Positions 24,923 through 35,509 of a stretch of DNA of 64,000 bases are shown one piece after another (position 1 is the first letter of the stretch; each line of letters begins with the position of its first letter). Made by a program: the position numbers and the translations under genes. The stretch spans positions 2,170,001 through 2,234,000 of the forward strand of contig NC_079245.1 of NCBI RefSeq assembly GCF_028009165.1. Direction: 5' to 3'. Below the pieces are notes generated by a model. The model ran no database searches. It was not told where the DNA came from and was given only the letters and a program-made list of their open reading frames with translations. The DNA comes from Akanthomyces muscarius (Eukaryota > Ascomycota > Sordariomycetes > Hypocreales > Cordycipitaceae).

Positions 24923-25873
24923 ATGCTCCCCTTCCTGTTCATCGGGGCTCTGGCTTCCCAGGCGGTTGCAACTCCGGTCCCATGTAACGCCACTGTCGAT
25001 AACTGGCTCTACACCGGCCAAATCGACGACAAGACTCTCGCTCTGCTGGATCGGTCCGATATTGCAGGCGTCCAAGCGCTCTACAATTGGAAGTCTCTTG
25101 AGCCTCGAAAGGACGAGTATGACTTTTCCCGCATCACCGACGACCTCAGACTCGTGCAAGCCAAGGGCAAGCAGCTCTGGGTCCAGCTGCAGGACCGCAC
25201 CTTTTCCATCGAGTACAACCCGGTTCCGAGATATCTGCATGCGCCCATCTATACCAACGGCAGCGTTTCGGTGTGCGATGGTGAAGACTGCGAAAACAAC
25301 TTTCAGGCTGGCGGATGGCTCACCGTGCACTGGAACGAGCACGTGCGCGCGCGGTTCCAAGCCTTGCTAAAGGCAATGGCAAGCGAGCTCGACGGCCGCA
25401 TCTACGGCATGAACCTGGCGGAAACGTCAGTGGAGCCCGAGGGCAACAAGAACAACTTTACCTGCCAGGGCTACTTTGATGGCGAGTTGGAAAATGCCGG
25501 ATACGCGGCCAGTGTCTTTCGCAAGTCGTACGTGGTGCAGTACGTCAACTTCTGGCCCTGCGGATGGGCCAACGCCAACAACTACCTCTCCACCTCGTTT
25601 GACTTTTACGCCGAGCACGGCGTCGGTGTTGGCGGACCGGATCTCATCCCGTACCGAAAGGGCCAGGAGGACAACTCGTACCCGTTTCTGTCCAAGTATC
25701 GCAGCAAGGTTCCCATCAGCGTCGTTGCTGTGCAGGAGCCGGACCTGGCAGCAATCAACCCTAATACTTCCAAGCCTTTCACGAAACAGGAGTTTACGAA
25801 TTTCGCGGTCAACAATCTCGGCTCGCAAATCATATTCTGGGCGGAGAGCTCGCCTTGGCTTAGCTCACCATAG
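24923..25873 (+). CDS. Secreted TIM-barrel glycoside-hydrolase-like protein
   Basis: A single exon of 316 residues. It starts MLPFLFIGALASQAVATPVP, a signal peptide with cleavage near residues 16-17. The body resembles a (beta/alpha)8 glycosidase: GVQALYNWKSLEPRKDEYDF is the classic strand-2 pattern of clan GH-A-type enzymes. GKQLWVQLQDRTF and YGMNLAETSVEP (possible acid/base Glu) follow, and VVAVQEPDL may hold the second Glu. Four or more NxS/T sequons and several Cys agree with secretion. The exact family is not recognised, so the substrate is unknown. The open frame extends upstream to 24878 without an ATG. The gene is bracketed by a diverged direct repeat. Confidence 0.7.
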   Translation: MLPFLFIGALASQAVATPVPCNATVDNWLYTGQIDDKTLALLDRSDIAGVQALYNWKSLEPRKDEYDFSRITDDLRLVQAKGKQLWVQLQDRTFSIEYNPVPRYLHAPIYTNGSVSVCDGEDCENNFQAGGWLTVHWNEHVRARFQALLKAMASELDGRIYGMNLAETSVEPEGNKNNFTCQGYFDGELENAGYAASVFRKSYVVQYVNFWPCGWANANNYLSTSFDFYAEHGVGVGGPDLIPYRKGQEDNSYPFLSKYRSKVPISVVAVQEPDLAAINPNTSKPFTKQEFTNFAVNNLGSQIIFWAESSPWLSSP

Positions 25874-26294
25874 GTGCACGTCTCAGCTGGATCTCGGATA
25901 TGGGCACCGTTGGCCACTGAGGACCTGTTATTGTAGGTAGAAAAGACATCGGCTCATAGATGGGCCACAACGAAAGCATTTTCAATCAAGGCTTTTTTGA
26001 ATTAAAGAGAATTTGCAACTATAAGATAGCTATGCCACCATCTCCTTATTTTTCGTCTTGCTAAGCAATAGTGACAGAGGTGAGACATGGCCAGGTGGCA
26101 GGCCAGTTTATGTGCTAATTATAGCTCGGGCGATACCCGTAGCGTAGATTACAGCGCCGTCCGTCTCCATTGTTTGCACTGTCACTCAGTAAGGTCACTC
26201 ATCTCCCTACATGCATGCACACGCAACCAGCCGGTCTGTGTTCAATCTTCAACTCTTCAACCCACTTCCCTCAGCACTTGGTATCTTTGTCTAG
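25874..26294. other. Intergenic region containing repeat copy B
   Basis: About 420 bp between two plus-strand genes. Apart from the direct repeat copy at 26097-26149 nothing is recognised. Confidence 0.45.
26097..26149. repeat. Diverged direct repeat, copy B
   Basis: Partner of 24256-24308, about 80% identical over 53 bp, same orientation, 1.84 kb downstream. Weaker similarity continues upstream into a GAGG/GACA-rich stretch in both copies. Confidence 0.6.
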
Positions 26295-27008
26295 ATGGCA
26301 CTGTTTCCGCTACAGGTCGATGAGCCCGCGAGGCGACCGCGCCCGGCTGCGCAAAAGGCCCTTGTTCTCGGCGCCGGTCTGGCCATGTCGATTGTCTACT
26401 TCTGGGGCCCGTTTGCCATCTTGGCCGCCGCCAACGACACGCCTCCACCGCGCGACCTCCTCGGCCTTGCCACGGTTGTGCTCATTCTAGTCTTCTTCCT
26501 GCAGACCTTTCTCCTGTATCGACTGCTCTCCCAGACGCGGGTGTGCCCCGCGCTGACCGACCCTGCGGATGCCTTCTTCTACGAGAGCCGCGCAGGCAGC
26601 GCCGTGCTTCTGTTCCTCTGCGTCCCCTGGTTTGTCCTGGGGGCCTACGGGCTCTTTATTTCTTTGTTTCCCGCTGCGGAGACGGTTGCTCGCTTTTTCG
26701 ATTCCAAGAGCCATAGTGACTCAACGGGTTCTCTGAGTCCTGTCTCTGCCTTGATCATGGTGACGACGCCGATGGCGCTGTTGACGGGGATTTGGTGGGT
26801 GTCTGGGACGGCGCTGAGAGCGCTGTACCGAGTCCTCAGGACGAACACCGGTCGGGGCCAGTACGAGGGCGTGCCGCTCGGGCTAGACGAGCCGCGGCCA
26901 GACGAGCAGCGGTTTCGACAAAGCATGCACACAGGCATGCGCTTGGGAGGTAGGACGACTGCCATTCTTGATTTCGTACCAACTCCTTCATGGCTGCGAC
27001 GCTGGTAG
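26295..27008 (+). CDS. Four-helix membrane protein, tandem paralogue 1
   Basis: A single exon of 237 residues. Four hydrophobic helices are visible: ALVLGAGLAMSIVYFW, LATVVLILVFFLQTFLLY, GSAVLLFLCVPWFVLGAYGL and ALIMVTTPMALLTGIWWV. The N-terminus is short and basic. A polar loop of ~35 residues lies between helices 3 and 4, and the C-terminal tail of ~60 residues is cytosolic-looking. No known domain or transport motif is recognised. The next gene shows the same helix layout and the shared TD..DAF loop motif, indicating a tandem duplication followed by divergence. Function unknown. Confidence 0.6.
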   Translation: MALFPLQVDEPARRPRPAAQKALVLGAGLAMSIVYFWGPFAILAAANDTPPPRDLLGLATVVLILVFFLQTFLLYRLLSQTRVCPALTDPADAFFYESRAGSAVLLFLCVPWFVLGAYGLFISLFPAAETVARFFDSKSHSDSTGSLSPVSALIMVTTPMALLTGIWWVSGTALRALYRVLRTNTGRGQYEGVPLGLDEPRPDEQRFRQSMHTGMRLGGRTTAILDFVPTPSWLRRW

Positions 27009-27196
27009 TCGGTCCTGACGCCAAGCGACCGACCACCAGGGTTGGCTAGCTAGCGCGCGACCGTAACCTCCACAGTAATACAATGTTCAGCCGGTACACT
27101 TTTCCGCTCACAATCACACGCGCCATCTACGGTCCGCATCTATTCACCACGCAATTTACACTGCAAACCCGCCTCGGTCCATCGGAGTCATTACGA

Positions 27197-27847
27197 ATGC
27201 CGCCGCCACGGGCAAGGCAGCCCGTCGTCGCCGGCCGTCCGAGGTCGGTGACGAGAATGTGTCTCTTCGCCGCCGCGCTGGCGTGCTCCACCGCTTACTA
27301 CTGGATGCCCATGAAGCTGGCGTGCAGGCAAAAGCACGACCCCCTCGTCCTCACCATGCAGCTTCTGGTAGTCATGCTCGAGGCCTGCCTCTGCTACTGC
27401 CTCGTGTCCGCCTCGAGGGCGTACTCGGACATCACCGACCTAATCGACGACGCCTTCCTGAACACGACCCCGGGCCATGTGTTTCTCGGCCTGCTGGCGC
27501 TGTGCGCCTGGACGCTCGGCGCCAGCTCCGTCTCCCTCATGGTCCTCTTTGTCACCGGCAAGACGCGCGGCACGCGGCACGATCCGCCGCCGCCGGAGGT
27601 GTCCGGGATGGGGCGCGCGGAGCGCATGGTTCGCATTGCCGCGCCCTTTGCGCTCGTCTATGCCGCTTGCTGGCTCTTCTGCCTCGCGTCCGTCGGCCTG
27701 CTGGAGATTGCGCCGCCGCGCAGGAGGCCCAATGGGGACTTGACGTGGGGTGATTTACTTCGCAGGCCGGCAGTGGCCGGCGCCGTCTTGTTTATTGTCA
27801 TGGCATCCCGCTTGGGTGGTCGGGTGGTCGGGGATATACCCAGCTGA
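27197..27847 (+). CDS. Four-helix membrane protein, tandem paralogue 2
   Basis: A single exon of 216 residues from the ATG at 27197. An upstream in-frame ATG at 27083 would give 254 residues. The shorter start is preferred because it leaves about 20 basic residues before helix 1, as in the preceding paralogue. Helices: MCLFAAALACSTAYYWMP, LTMQLLVVMLEACLCYCL, VFLGLLALCAWTLGASSVSL and FALVYAACWLFCLASVGL. The loop ITDLIDDAFLNTTPGH aligns with LTDPADAFFYESRAGS of its neighbour. No function is recognised. It follows the first paralogue by under 200 bp on the same strand. Confidence 0.55.
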   Translation: MPPPRARQPVVAGRPRSVTRMCLFAAALACSTAYYWMPMKLACRQKHDPLVLTMQLLVVMLEACLCYCLVSASRAYSDITDLIDDAFLNTTPGHVFLGLLALCAWTLGASSVSLMVLFVTGKTRGTRHDPPPPEVSGMGRAERMVRIAAPFALVYAACWLFCLASVGLLEIAPPRRRPNGDLTWGDLLRRPAVAGAVLFIVMASRLGGRVVGDIPS

Positions 27848-28372
27848 TTGAGGTTTATGTGCAATGGAATGAATAAAATGATGGCTCGCTCTCGGAAAGT
27901 TACAAGTGGTGGCAACAACAGGTGCCGCTCAAACAGAAGTAGTGATTTACTAACTCTACCTAAGTAACTATTTAGTGAGTAGAAGTCCTTATCTTATTTC
28001 ATTTCTTCTACATTTATATTCTCTGAAACAGCCAATGACGTGTCTTTTCTCCTACCACGGCGATGTCTTGCCCGCTGTGGCCGCGCCGCCATCTTCCCCC
28101 AGTTGTTCAACGAGCCTGATGTGCTTGACCAGCTCGCCAAGTTGCAGGGGACCTGCAAGCCTGCATTGCAGAAGCAAGGACAGTCTTTTCCACCCATGTA
28201 CCGTAAAGGGACAAATTATACTCTTTACTCCAGAATTTCTCGATGCGTTATTATCATTAGGGGAAAAGCAATACTTTTGTGATGTGCTGGCGAGCCACTG
28301 GGCCGCCATTTGCACTGATGAGGTAGGTTTGTCGCACCCACGCCCGTACCTTGCAAGCTCCCTCACGGCGAC
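27848..28372. other. Convergent 3' region
   Basis: About 520 bp between the stop of the second membrane-protein gene and the stop of the minus-strand 190-residue gene. No feature recognised. Confidence 0.4.
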
Positions 28373-29009
28373 TCACTGACGCCTATTAAAGCAGTAATTT
28401 TTGCAGCCGCGCTCCAAATGATCGTTGCTGTAGAACCACGCCGCCTCTCTCAGGTCGCCTGGCGGAAGAGTGTGTGCCTGAGAAAGGTCAGCCAAATTCA
28501 GTCTTCCCGCGTCGGTTTTCTCCTGCCAAGAGAACACTTACCTCGTCTGGTGAGAGGCCGACGGTGCTGCGACCATCCGTGACTTCAATGTGCCCGGGGT
28601 ATCCGTCGCCCGGGTACAGACACAGGCCAAAGTGCTTGTGCGCCTGGTGCTCGATCAGCAGCGCCAGGAACTCCTTGACAAAGACCTGGAGGCGCAGGTC
28701 ACGCCAGTCCACCTCGCCGGCCTCGAGGGCGAACTCGACGGGAATCACCCGGCCGTCGGCCATGTTGACCCTCCAGACGGCCGGCTCGCCGAGCTGGCTC
28801 GGCGCCGGGCTCTTGGCGCCGCGCATCGCCGTCATCCGCTCGCCGGTGCTGAGGAGGCAGTGTCTGTGCAGCAGCACCAGGCCAAATGTGCCCTGCACGT
28901 TGTGCGTTCGGAACAGGTCCCTCATGAGGTGCTTGGCGAGCGCGTCGCCGCTGCACTTGTCATATGCGGCAAAGGCGCTGGACACGTCTGGCAGGGTATT
29001 ATACGCCAT
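28373..29009 (-). CDS. Conserved-looking protein of unknown function (190 residues)
   Basis: Two exons (29009-28542, 28477-28373) with a 64 bp intron whose donor is GTAAGT and acceptor CTCAG. The start sits in a strong context (CCACCATGG). The sequence has a hot-dog or SnoaL-like feel, with alternating strands such as THNVQGTFGLVLLHRHCLLS and AVWRVNMADGRVIPVEFAL. A FVKEFLALLIEHQAHKHFGL helix precedes GDGYPGHIEVTDGRSTVGL, but I cannot assign a family. The spliced C-terminus AHTLPPGDLREAAWFYSNDH continues the frame smoothly, which supports the gene. A TATAAAG element lies on the same strand near 29214-29222. An upstream in-frame ATG exists at 29072. Confidence 0.6.
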
Positions 29010-32000
29010 GGTGGAATACTCCACCGTTCGAACAGGCCGAAGCTGGGTTTGCATTCCAGATGGAGGAAACAATCTAAAGAAGTTTAGTTGGGATCAGGGG
29101 TGCAGATTGAAAATGGAAAAAACGACCAGCTTTGGGGAAAAGTTCACAATGTCTCGAGAGGGGGGTTCTGCAATCCCTGTCAATACTGGGAAAATGGGGA
29201 GAGCCAAAGCACGCTTTATATGAGGGCATATGCCAATCCTGTGTGCAACAGAACCCCCCCATGGGTCTTCTCTCCGGTTTCTGAGGTTACTCAAGTCGTA
29301 GCTGCAGCAGGCAGTCGGGTGGAAGGGCTGGCTTTGCGCCACGAGCTGCTAGAACCAGAAGGTAGCGTTGGCTACTTGTCTCGTCACATTAATAACGGCA
29401 AGCTTGCCCAAGATGGCTCTGCCTGACGGGCTGGAAGAAAAATTTGTATGCCATACCTTTACCTCATGAGCGCGGTTTGGCCAAAATAAAGACGCGATGA
29501 AGTACAATGTTGAATCTGGAGCGCACGAGTACTCTTGGGGCCAGACCGAGATTTGCTAACTGGGGTACTCATGGGGTGTTCCAACGCTCGGATATGCGCT
29601 GCGAAAAGCAAATAGCACGTTTACGGCAGGGGTCCCTACACCAACGGTGCGCGCCCTGATTGGAGGGGCTATAAAGATAAAGCTCGTCGGGATGCGGATA
29701 GTCAGGGTAGACTGGCACGGGGTCTACGAGGCAGAGCAGTACATGAGCAGCTCAGTAAGTGGCAAGTGTGGGATCCTGGGCTGGCAGATGCTATTACCAA
29801 ATCATTCATTTACACCGTTCTCCTTAATCACCTTGGTTTTTCTATTCAATCCCTCCATGGACTCTTCTTTTCTTTTCTACAGATACAGAAGGCAGCCAGC
29901 CTTCTTTGTTCTCACCCCGCTGCCTGCCGTGCCTCGTCAGACAAGGGGCGCCATGGAGAAACAAGCATAAAGCACAGCGCAGAGCGCAGAGGCTAGGATT
30001 TTCAACGAATAAATACGTCCCTAAAAGTCCAAGGCAAGACAAGGTGGCGTGCGGAGGTGGCCGGTGCCGGAACGACAAAGTCCTAGCGTGGACATGATGG
30101 CGACACGATGCTGAAATGCAACTTGCTGCAAGGAAAGCAAAAGACCAGACATGCATATCGGGCTGCATCATACAACTCCATTCACGCGCATTTTACGAGC
30201 GACATGTGACTAACAATCTACGAGGGGGACGATGCAGGCAGATGTTTGGCTGCAGGGCCATGCACGTCGCCATTCACGCGCCCCGACAAGCCCAATGGTA
30301 AAGCAACCGAGCCGCGCAGAGTGAAGCGACACGGAGCGTGGTTCGCGGTGGTTCGCAAAAAGAATAAGGCTCGCTTTAAAGCGGCCTATTTCTCAGTAAG
30401 GATACGAAGGGCGGGTAAGAAAAAGTAATCAATCCATCCACGTTTTCTTTCATGACGCCAACAAAGTCCAAGCGGCAGCCGTCTTCGTGTAACAGGGCTG
30501 GGGACATCGCTCACACCAACCTGGCAAAAAGAAAGGCTTTTTCCGCTTCTCTCTTCCTTCTCCACACCGGTCTGTCGCAGAGCTGGCGTGATTTTTCGAG
30601 GGTTTGTGTTATGTCGAGAAGAACAGTTTCCCGGCCGGCAGGCAAGATGAATGCCAGAAAAGGCCAACCACCAGCTCCTGCGCGCGGCCTGTTTCCACGT
30701 TCCGTGACACCCGAGAACCGTGTCGGCAAAATAATACCATCTCCAAGAACTGCGGCGTTGTTTAGTTTTCATGGCAAATTGAACCAGGAGGCGCAGGGGT
30801 TAGGCTTTACCCGGGGATCCAATCCAGTCAGGGGTCGCGTTTCTATCAGCACAGGCGCTCTTTTTCCTTGCTGGCAGCGTTTCGGACGGGATTGCTGTCC
30901 GGAATCACGGCTGCACGTTCCGTTGGAGATACGGAGTAGATACGCCGCTTCGTACGCCCTCTTGTTGCCGTCGATGCATGTCGAATAAATAGGGACCGGA
31001 TCCGAGTTCCGGAAGTCGCGCAGCTCGGCCACCCTCCGAGAAGAGATGTGCAAGTGCAACAAGTACCGCGGCTAGTGGAAGCGGGCTGCACCGTTCCCTT
31101 AGAAATGTATGTAAGTTTTGTGTCCATAGCAGCGGCTAGTTAATAGTTTCTGAGTGTGCGCACTTTGCATATCCCTATGCAACACCATCACAGAAACCGG
31201 GTTTTCCATTCGAGCATCTTGCACAGAACATGCCTACCAATTTTTGCCAACTTCCAACTATCACCATCAACACATTTGAGAATGCCAAGATTTCGATCTT
31301 GCAAATAAAAAACTCGTATCAATGCAGTATCGGAGTGCTGGCTGCATTGAAAGGTAGTGAGCTCGCGGCCGCCAGATATTGCCAGCAATGGGTTTTGACA
31401 TGCAATGGATCAACTGATAGATGCTGTTTTATTTATTCTTCCTTGAAAATGGCCTTCACTTTTGTTGTCAATGTGCGTTTCAGCCCAGGGCAGGTGGAAA
31501 GCCGGGCGCAAACATGTCCGCGATAGCTACCCTGAAGCTGTGACTAGCAACTAGTTTTCATGTCGCAGCCGCCCTCAGCCAGTCCACCCTAGTAGAAAGT
31601 GGTTGCTGCACAGAAAATGGTGTGGCGTTATCGTGTAGAATTTCGCACATGCCAAGCTGCTGGCCAAACCGCTTCCAATTGACGGCTTGCGAAACTGGTC
31701 GGTTTTGTAGAATTCCGCCAACAATCAGGACTTACGTGACTTCCTGTTTGGAGCGATTCCACTTTGTAGGAATGGACTCCAGTGATGCATTTGAAGCAGG
31801 TGCGTCTTCTTTCTAGAGTACATCTTGCCAGTACAAACCTCGCTCTAACTCCTATCAGGCTGATATTCTACAAAGGTCCCTACAGTAATCTGGCGAATAC
31901 TTGAGCCCTCGGCGCTGGGTCGGCGTGAGCATCTTTAATTTTAGCCACTATTTGAATCGTAAAAATTCGTTTCATCAGTCGGCTTTCAACCACTGATGGT

Positions 32001-33515
32001 CACATTTCACAGCCCCGGGAATGTCACGTAAGTGAGGGTCCCCTGAGTTTCGGCAGCCACGATGTATCAGGATACACCTCGGAGTTTGATTGGCCGACGA
32101 TGATGGCCTTCATTACGCCGACGAAGAGGCCATCACCAAAGGTGGGCAAGGAATCTTCCAACTGTCGGCTGGAGAACACCTCCCACGCACTATACGGAGC
32201 CTTGATTTCGGCCGGGTATTTGACTGCATACTTATGAGTGCAGCAACGATGGACCATCAATTGACTCCTTGGCTACTGGCTTACATCGCTCTCGTATGCC
32301 TGTTGACCATGCGAGGTTTTGGAGTGAGGCCGGCGCTGGTGGCTGTATTAGCTGGTAACAAATTACAGAGAAGGCTATAAGTAATCATTCTTCAAATTGC
32401 TGAAAAAGAAATACTATGACAAACAATGAAAGACTCGGTGTGTCTAGAGTCCTTGTTGAAGCAGCCTTAAAGCAGAAGAAGGCTTTACAAAGCAAAAGTT
32501 ATGCTTGGAGCACGGTTCGGACGCAGCCTTGTCTTGTGGATACAAATCTCCCAAATAGGAACTGTGTTGTCGCGCGGCCCCATAATTCAAATGCCACGGC
32601 AACGGGACCCCGAAGAGGCTGAGACAGCTAGTGGCAGGCTGTGTGGCTCGTGTGATGTGGCTCGCGGCTTACAGGGAGCGTCCTCGCTAAAGCAAGCACT
32701 GCAGCGAGCTCCCCACAGCACTGCAGTAGCCTGTCTCTAGCCATTTTATAGTGGATGGCTCGCCATAAACCCTCCTGCAGCAGGCATGCTCACACCGCCC
32801 AGCTAGCGAAAGGCGGTGGGCGTCTCAACAGGTTCGAGCCCATATGTACAGTCGGACTTTTTTTTTCTTTCGCTTTTTCGTGATGAAAGCCATTCTACTT
32901 GCACCCTGTTCATCTTTTCTGCAGGCTGCCGTCGATTCGTCGTCCAGTGTCGGATTGCCCGCATCATCTGATTCACGGCATCAGCCACACTTGCTTCCCG
33001 ATCATCGCCCAGGCAGCTGCCCAGCCAGCACTGGTTTGGTGGGGTCACGAGCTCGGTAAACAAGGCAAGACCCGTCGTTTGCACCAGGACCAGTACCACG
33101 CAAACTCCCAACAAACTGCCCCCCAAGACGAGACCCCGAATATTGCCTTAACTCAAGTCGGTCCTTGTTGAAATCCCTATAGCAGGTCTATACTAGCACC
33201 ATCATATCTGCTCGAGAATCGCGGTCGTTGAGTCGCGGCCGAACGCTTGGGCCGAACCCATCTACGCAGCCTCGCCTCATATTTGGGCTGCTTATCGCAT
33301 CTGCATCCTCATCCGCCTTCCTCCTTGCTCCAGGCCAGTCATGCGCTGTGTCTAATAACCACTGCCCATAGTTTGGCCAGACAGTTTGCGCTTGACACAG
33401 GTCTCAACTGTATGAACTTCTTTCTCACATTTCCTTACACGGCCGCCCCGCCATCACTGGCATTCCAGGCCGCCTATTCACCCCACGCTGCTAACCGTCC
33501 ATTTTGCCTCGTCAG
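29010..33515. other. 4.5 kb gene-poor region
   Basis: Many short open frames exist on both strands, but none shows a domain, a signal peptide with a plausible continuation, or consistent codon use. The part next to 29010 is the promoter of the minus-strand gene, and the last few hundred bases are the leader of the gene at 33516. The remainder could hold noncoding transcripts or decayed genes that I cannot resolve by eye. Confidence 0.5.
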
Positions 33516-35063
33516 ATGACGTACCCGTCGGGCTTCAACATGCCAGGGGCATTTCACAGTGATGTCGGCGCGACGATAGCCTCTCAACCGCTGATATTTC
33601 GACCACCCGTATCCTCTCCGTCGCCATCGGGCTCTGCCTTTCTCGACCCTACGCCTAAGCGCAAGCGAGGTCGCGCAGGCACACCCGCCGCTGCGGAAGA
33701 TGCGCCGGCCGCTGCGAGCCTGTTTGGCGCCGCTGCCGCTCCCCAGCACACGCCTGTCAAGGCATACGCTCTTGCAGGCACTTTAGACACACCTGGAAAT
33801 GCAGAATCTGATGCTCTGGGTGAGAGCATGTACTCGGACTCCAACTATCGAACAGCGCTGGGCTCTAAGCGCTCCCGCAATGACGACGACGACGTCTCCA
33901 GCGGCGCACCGACATCACTCTACCACCACGAACCGCCTGATTCACCGTCACAGGGTTGGGGGACCGCCGCCATCACCGTCGTGGGCGGTGTTGTCGGCCG
34001 AGTCTGGGAATTTTGCAAAGCGGGTGCCTTTAAGGGTTTCTACGCTGGCGGCGGCAGGGGCTTTGCCATGACCCCGACAGGGGCCATGGTGGAGAGCGAC
34101 GCTACCCTGCCGGCCGCTGATGATTATTCCTATAGCTATCATTACCACTACGACGACTACGAACACCGTGTCCCGGGCCATTTTCCGAGTTCCCAAGCCG
34201 AACACTCATACCGCGCCACCGTTGATGACGCAGCGCCTCCTCCCCCTACCGCTGGCGGCCTCGACGACAACGAGCACCAGCCCTACCGACCTGCCAGCCC
34301 AGCCCCGAGCATACCAGCTGCGAAGCGTCGACAGACGACTCATGCCGACGACCTCGGACGAAACTGGGTGCTTGTCAACGATAGCGCGCAAAACGGCCGG
34401 TCATTTGCTGCCGCGACACCGCGTAAGATAAGTGGTGGCTACCGGTCTTCGCCACGGAATCGCAACTACACACCCTCCGTGACCACGGGCCGCCGCATCT
34501 CCACAACCCCCAACAGTCGAACTTCGATGCCGTCGGCTGCCCGCTTCTCCTACCGCCCGGAGACGCCCTCCGATCAAACCCAGCTCCGCCCCCCATCATC
34601 GGCATCCTACGCCTCGCCACGATCTGCCTCCCCGACCAAGTTTGCCTCGACCGCCTCTGGTGCCAACACCTCGTACTACACCACCGCCAGCACCGCCTCC
34701 ACTGCCTCGCCCTCGCAGACACATTCTTACTCCAACTCCCAAACGCGAGGTGGCGGTGGCCACCGCCGCAGACGCAGCGGCAATGTAGCAAATACGAGCT
34801 CGCACCGCCGGGCTAACAGCGCTGCATCGGCAGCCTCAAGTCGCGGAGACACCAGCGAGCGTTCCAACCACGACAGCCCGCGGCTCGACGCTGAAGCCAA
34901 GCAGCTCGCGGCCCGCCGCAAGATGGAAGAGCGCGACGCAGACGTGCGCATCTCGGCGTTTAACAAGCGACTCCAGGACATGATTCGCCAGGGCAAAGAA
35001 GCCCTGGGCACAACAATTGAGATTGACGACGCGGGCGCCGACGACTGGATCGACGAGGAGTAA
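33516..35063 (+). CDS. Basic, largely disordered fungal protein with C-terminal coiled region
   Basis: A single exon of 515 residues from the ATG at 33516, right after a TCGTCAG that could be a 5'-UTR intron acceptor. Residues ~45-55 carry a PKRKRGRAG nuclear-localisation-like cluster. A short conserved-looking hydrophobic island follows (GWGTAAITVVGGVVGRVWEF, CKAGAFKGFYAGGG). Next come AKRRQTTHADDLGRNWVLV and a long Ser/Thr/Arg-rich disordered region with TP/SP sites. The last ~80 residues are charged and helical (AKQLAARRKMEERDADVRIS) and end in the acidic DDAGADDWIDEE. Nuclear localisation and cell-cycle phosphorylation are plausible inferences. No family is recognised. Confidence 0.7.
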   Translation: MTYPSGFNMPGAFHSDVGATIASQPLIFRPPVSSPSPSGSAFLDPTPKRKRGRAGTPAAAEDAPAAASLFGAAAAPQHTPVKAYALAGTLDTPGNAESDALGESMYSDSNYRTALGSKRSRNDDDDVSSGAPTSLYHHEPPDSPSQGWGTAAITVVGGVVGRVWEFCKAGAFKGFYAGGGRGFAMTPTGAMVESDATLPAADDYSYSYHYHYDDYEHRVPGHFPSSQAEHSYRATVDDAAPPPPTAGGLDDNEHQPYRPASPAPSIPAAKRRQTTHADDLGRNWVLVNDSAQNGRSFAAATPRKISGGYRSSPRNRNYTPSVTTGRRISTTPNSRTSMPSAARFSYRPETPSDQTQLRPPSSASYASPRSASPTKFASTASGANTSYYTTASTASTASPSQTHSYSNSQTRGGGGHRRRRSGNVANTSSHRRANSAASAASSRGDTSERSNHDSPRLDAEAKQLAARRKMEERDADVRISAFNKRLQDMIRQGKEALGTTIEIDDAGADDWIDEE

Positions 35064-35509
35064 AAGACTGGCATTCTGAGCGTTACATCGTTATTATTCC
35101 CCCATATTTTTTTCTTTGTTTCTTCTTATTACATCTATATACCTTTGTTGTACATGTCCGGATGGGACGTTTTGGCTAGACTAACAGATTGCCAGCCTCT
35201 TTTGGGAACTCTGGATTGTTTGATACTCGTTTCATTTGCTGAAGATGGGTGTTGTTTTCTATTTATTCAGTGACATATTCAAGGTTCCGCGTTGGAAATT
35301 TTGGACAGGACTACAAAAGAGCCGGCGCACATGGGAACCCCTGAACCGTGATGGCTGAGACACCAAGAGAGAGAGAGGGGCACTGAATGTTTTTTAGGCC
35401 TTGGGAGTTGCAGAAGTGCGCTTCATCACATATGTGGTATAAAGTACCTCGCTAGTTTAACAAATACGACATGAACATACAAAGACCATGTTCCATCCCG
35501 GAATATCGG
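35064..35509. other. Convergent 3' region
   Basis: About 450 bp between two convergent genes. It includes an AGAGAGAGAG run near 35368 but no gene. Confidence 0.4.

Noticed and set aside
32780..32840. GGTTCGAGCCC resembling a tRNA B box
   Set aside because: No cloverleaf can be formed from the surrounding sequence on that strand.
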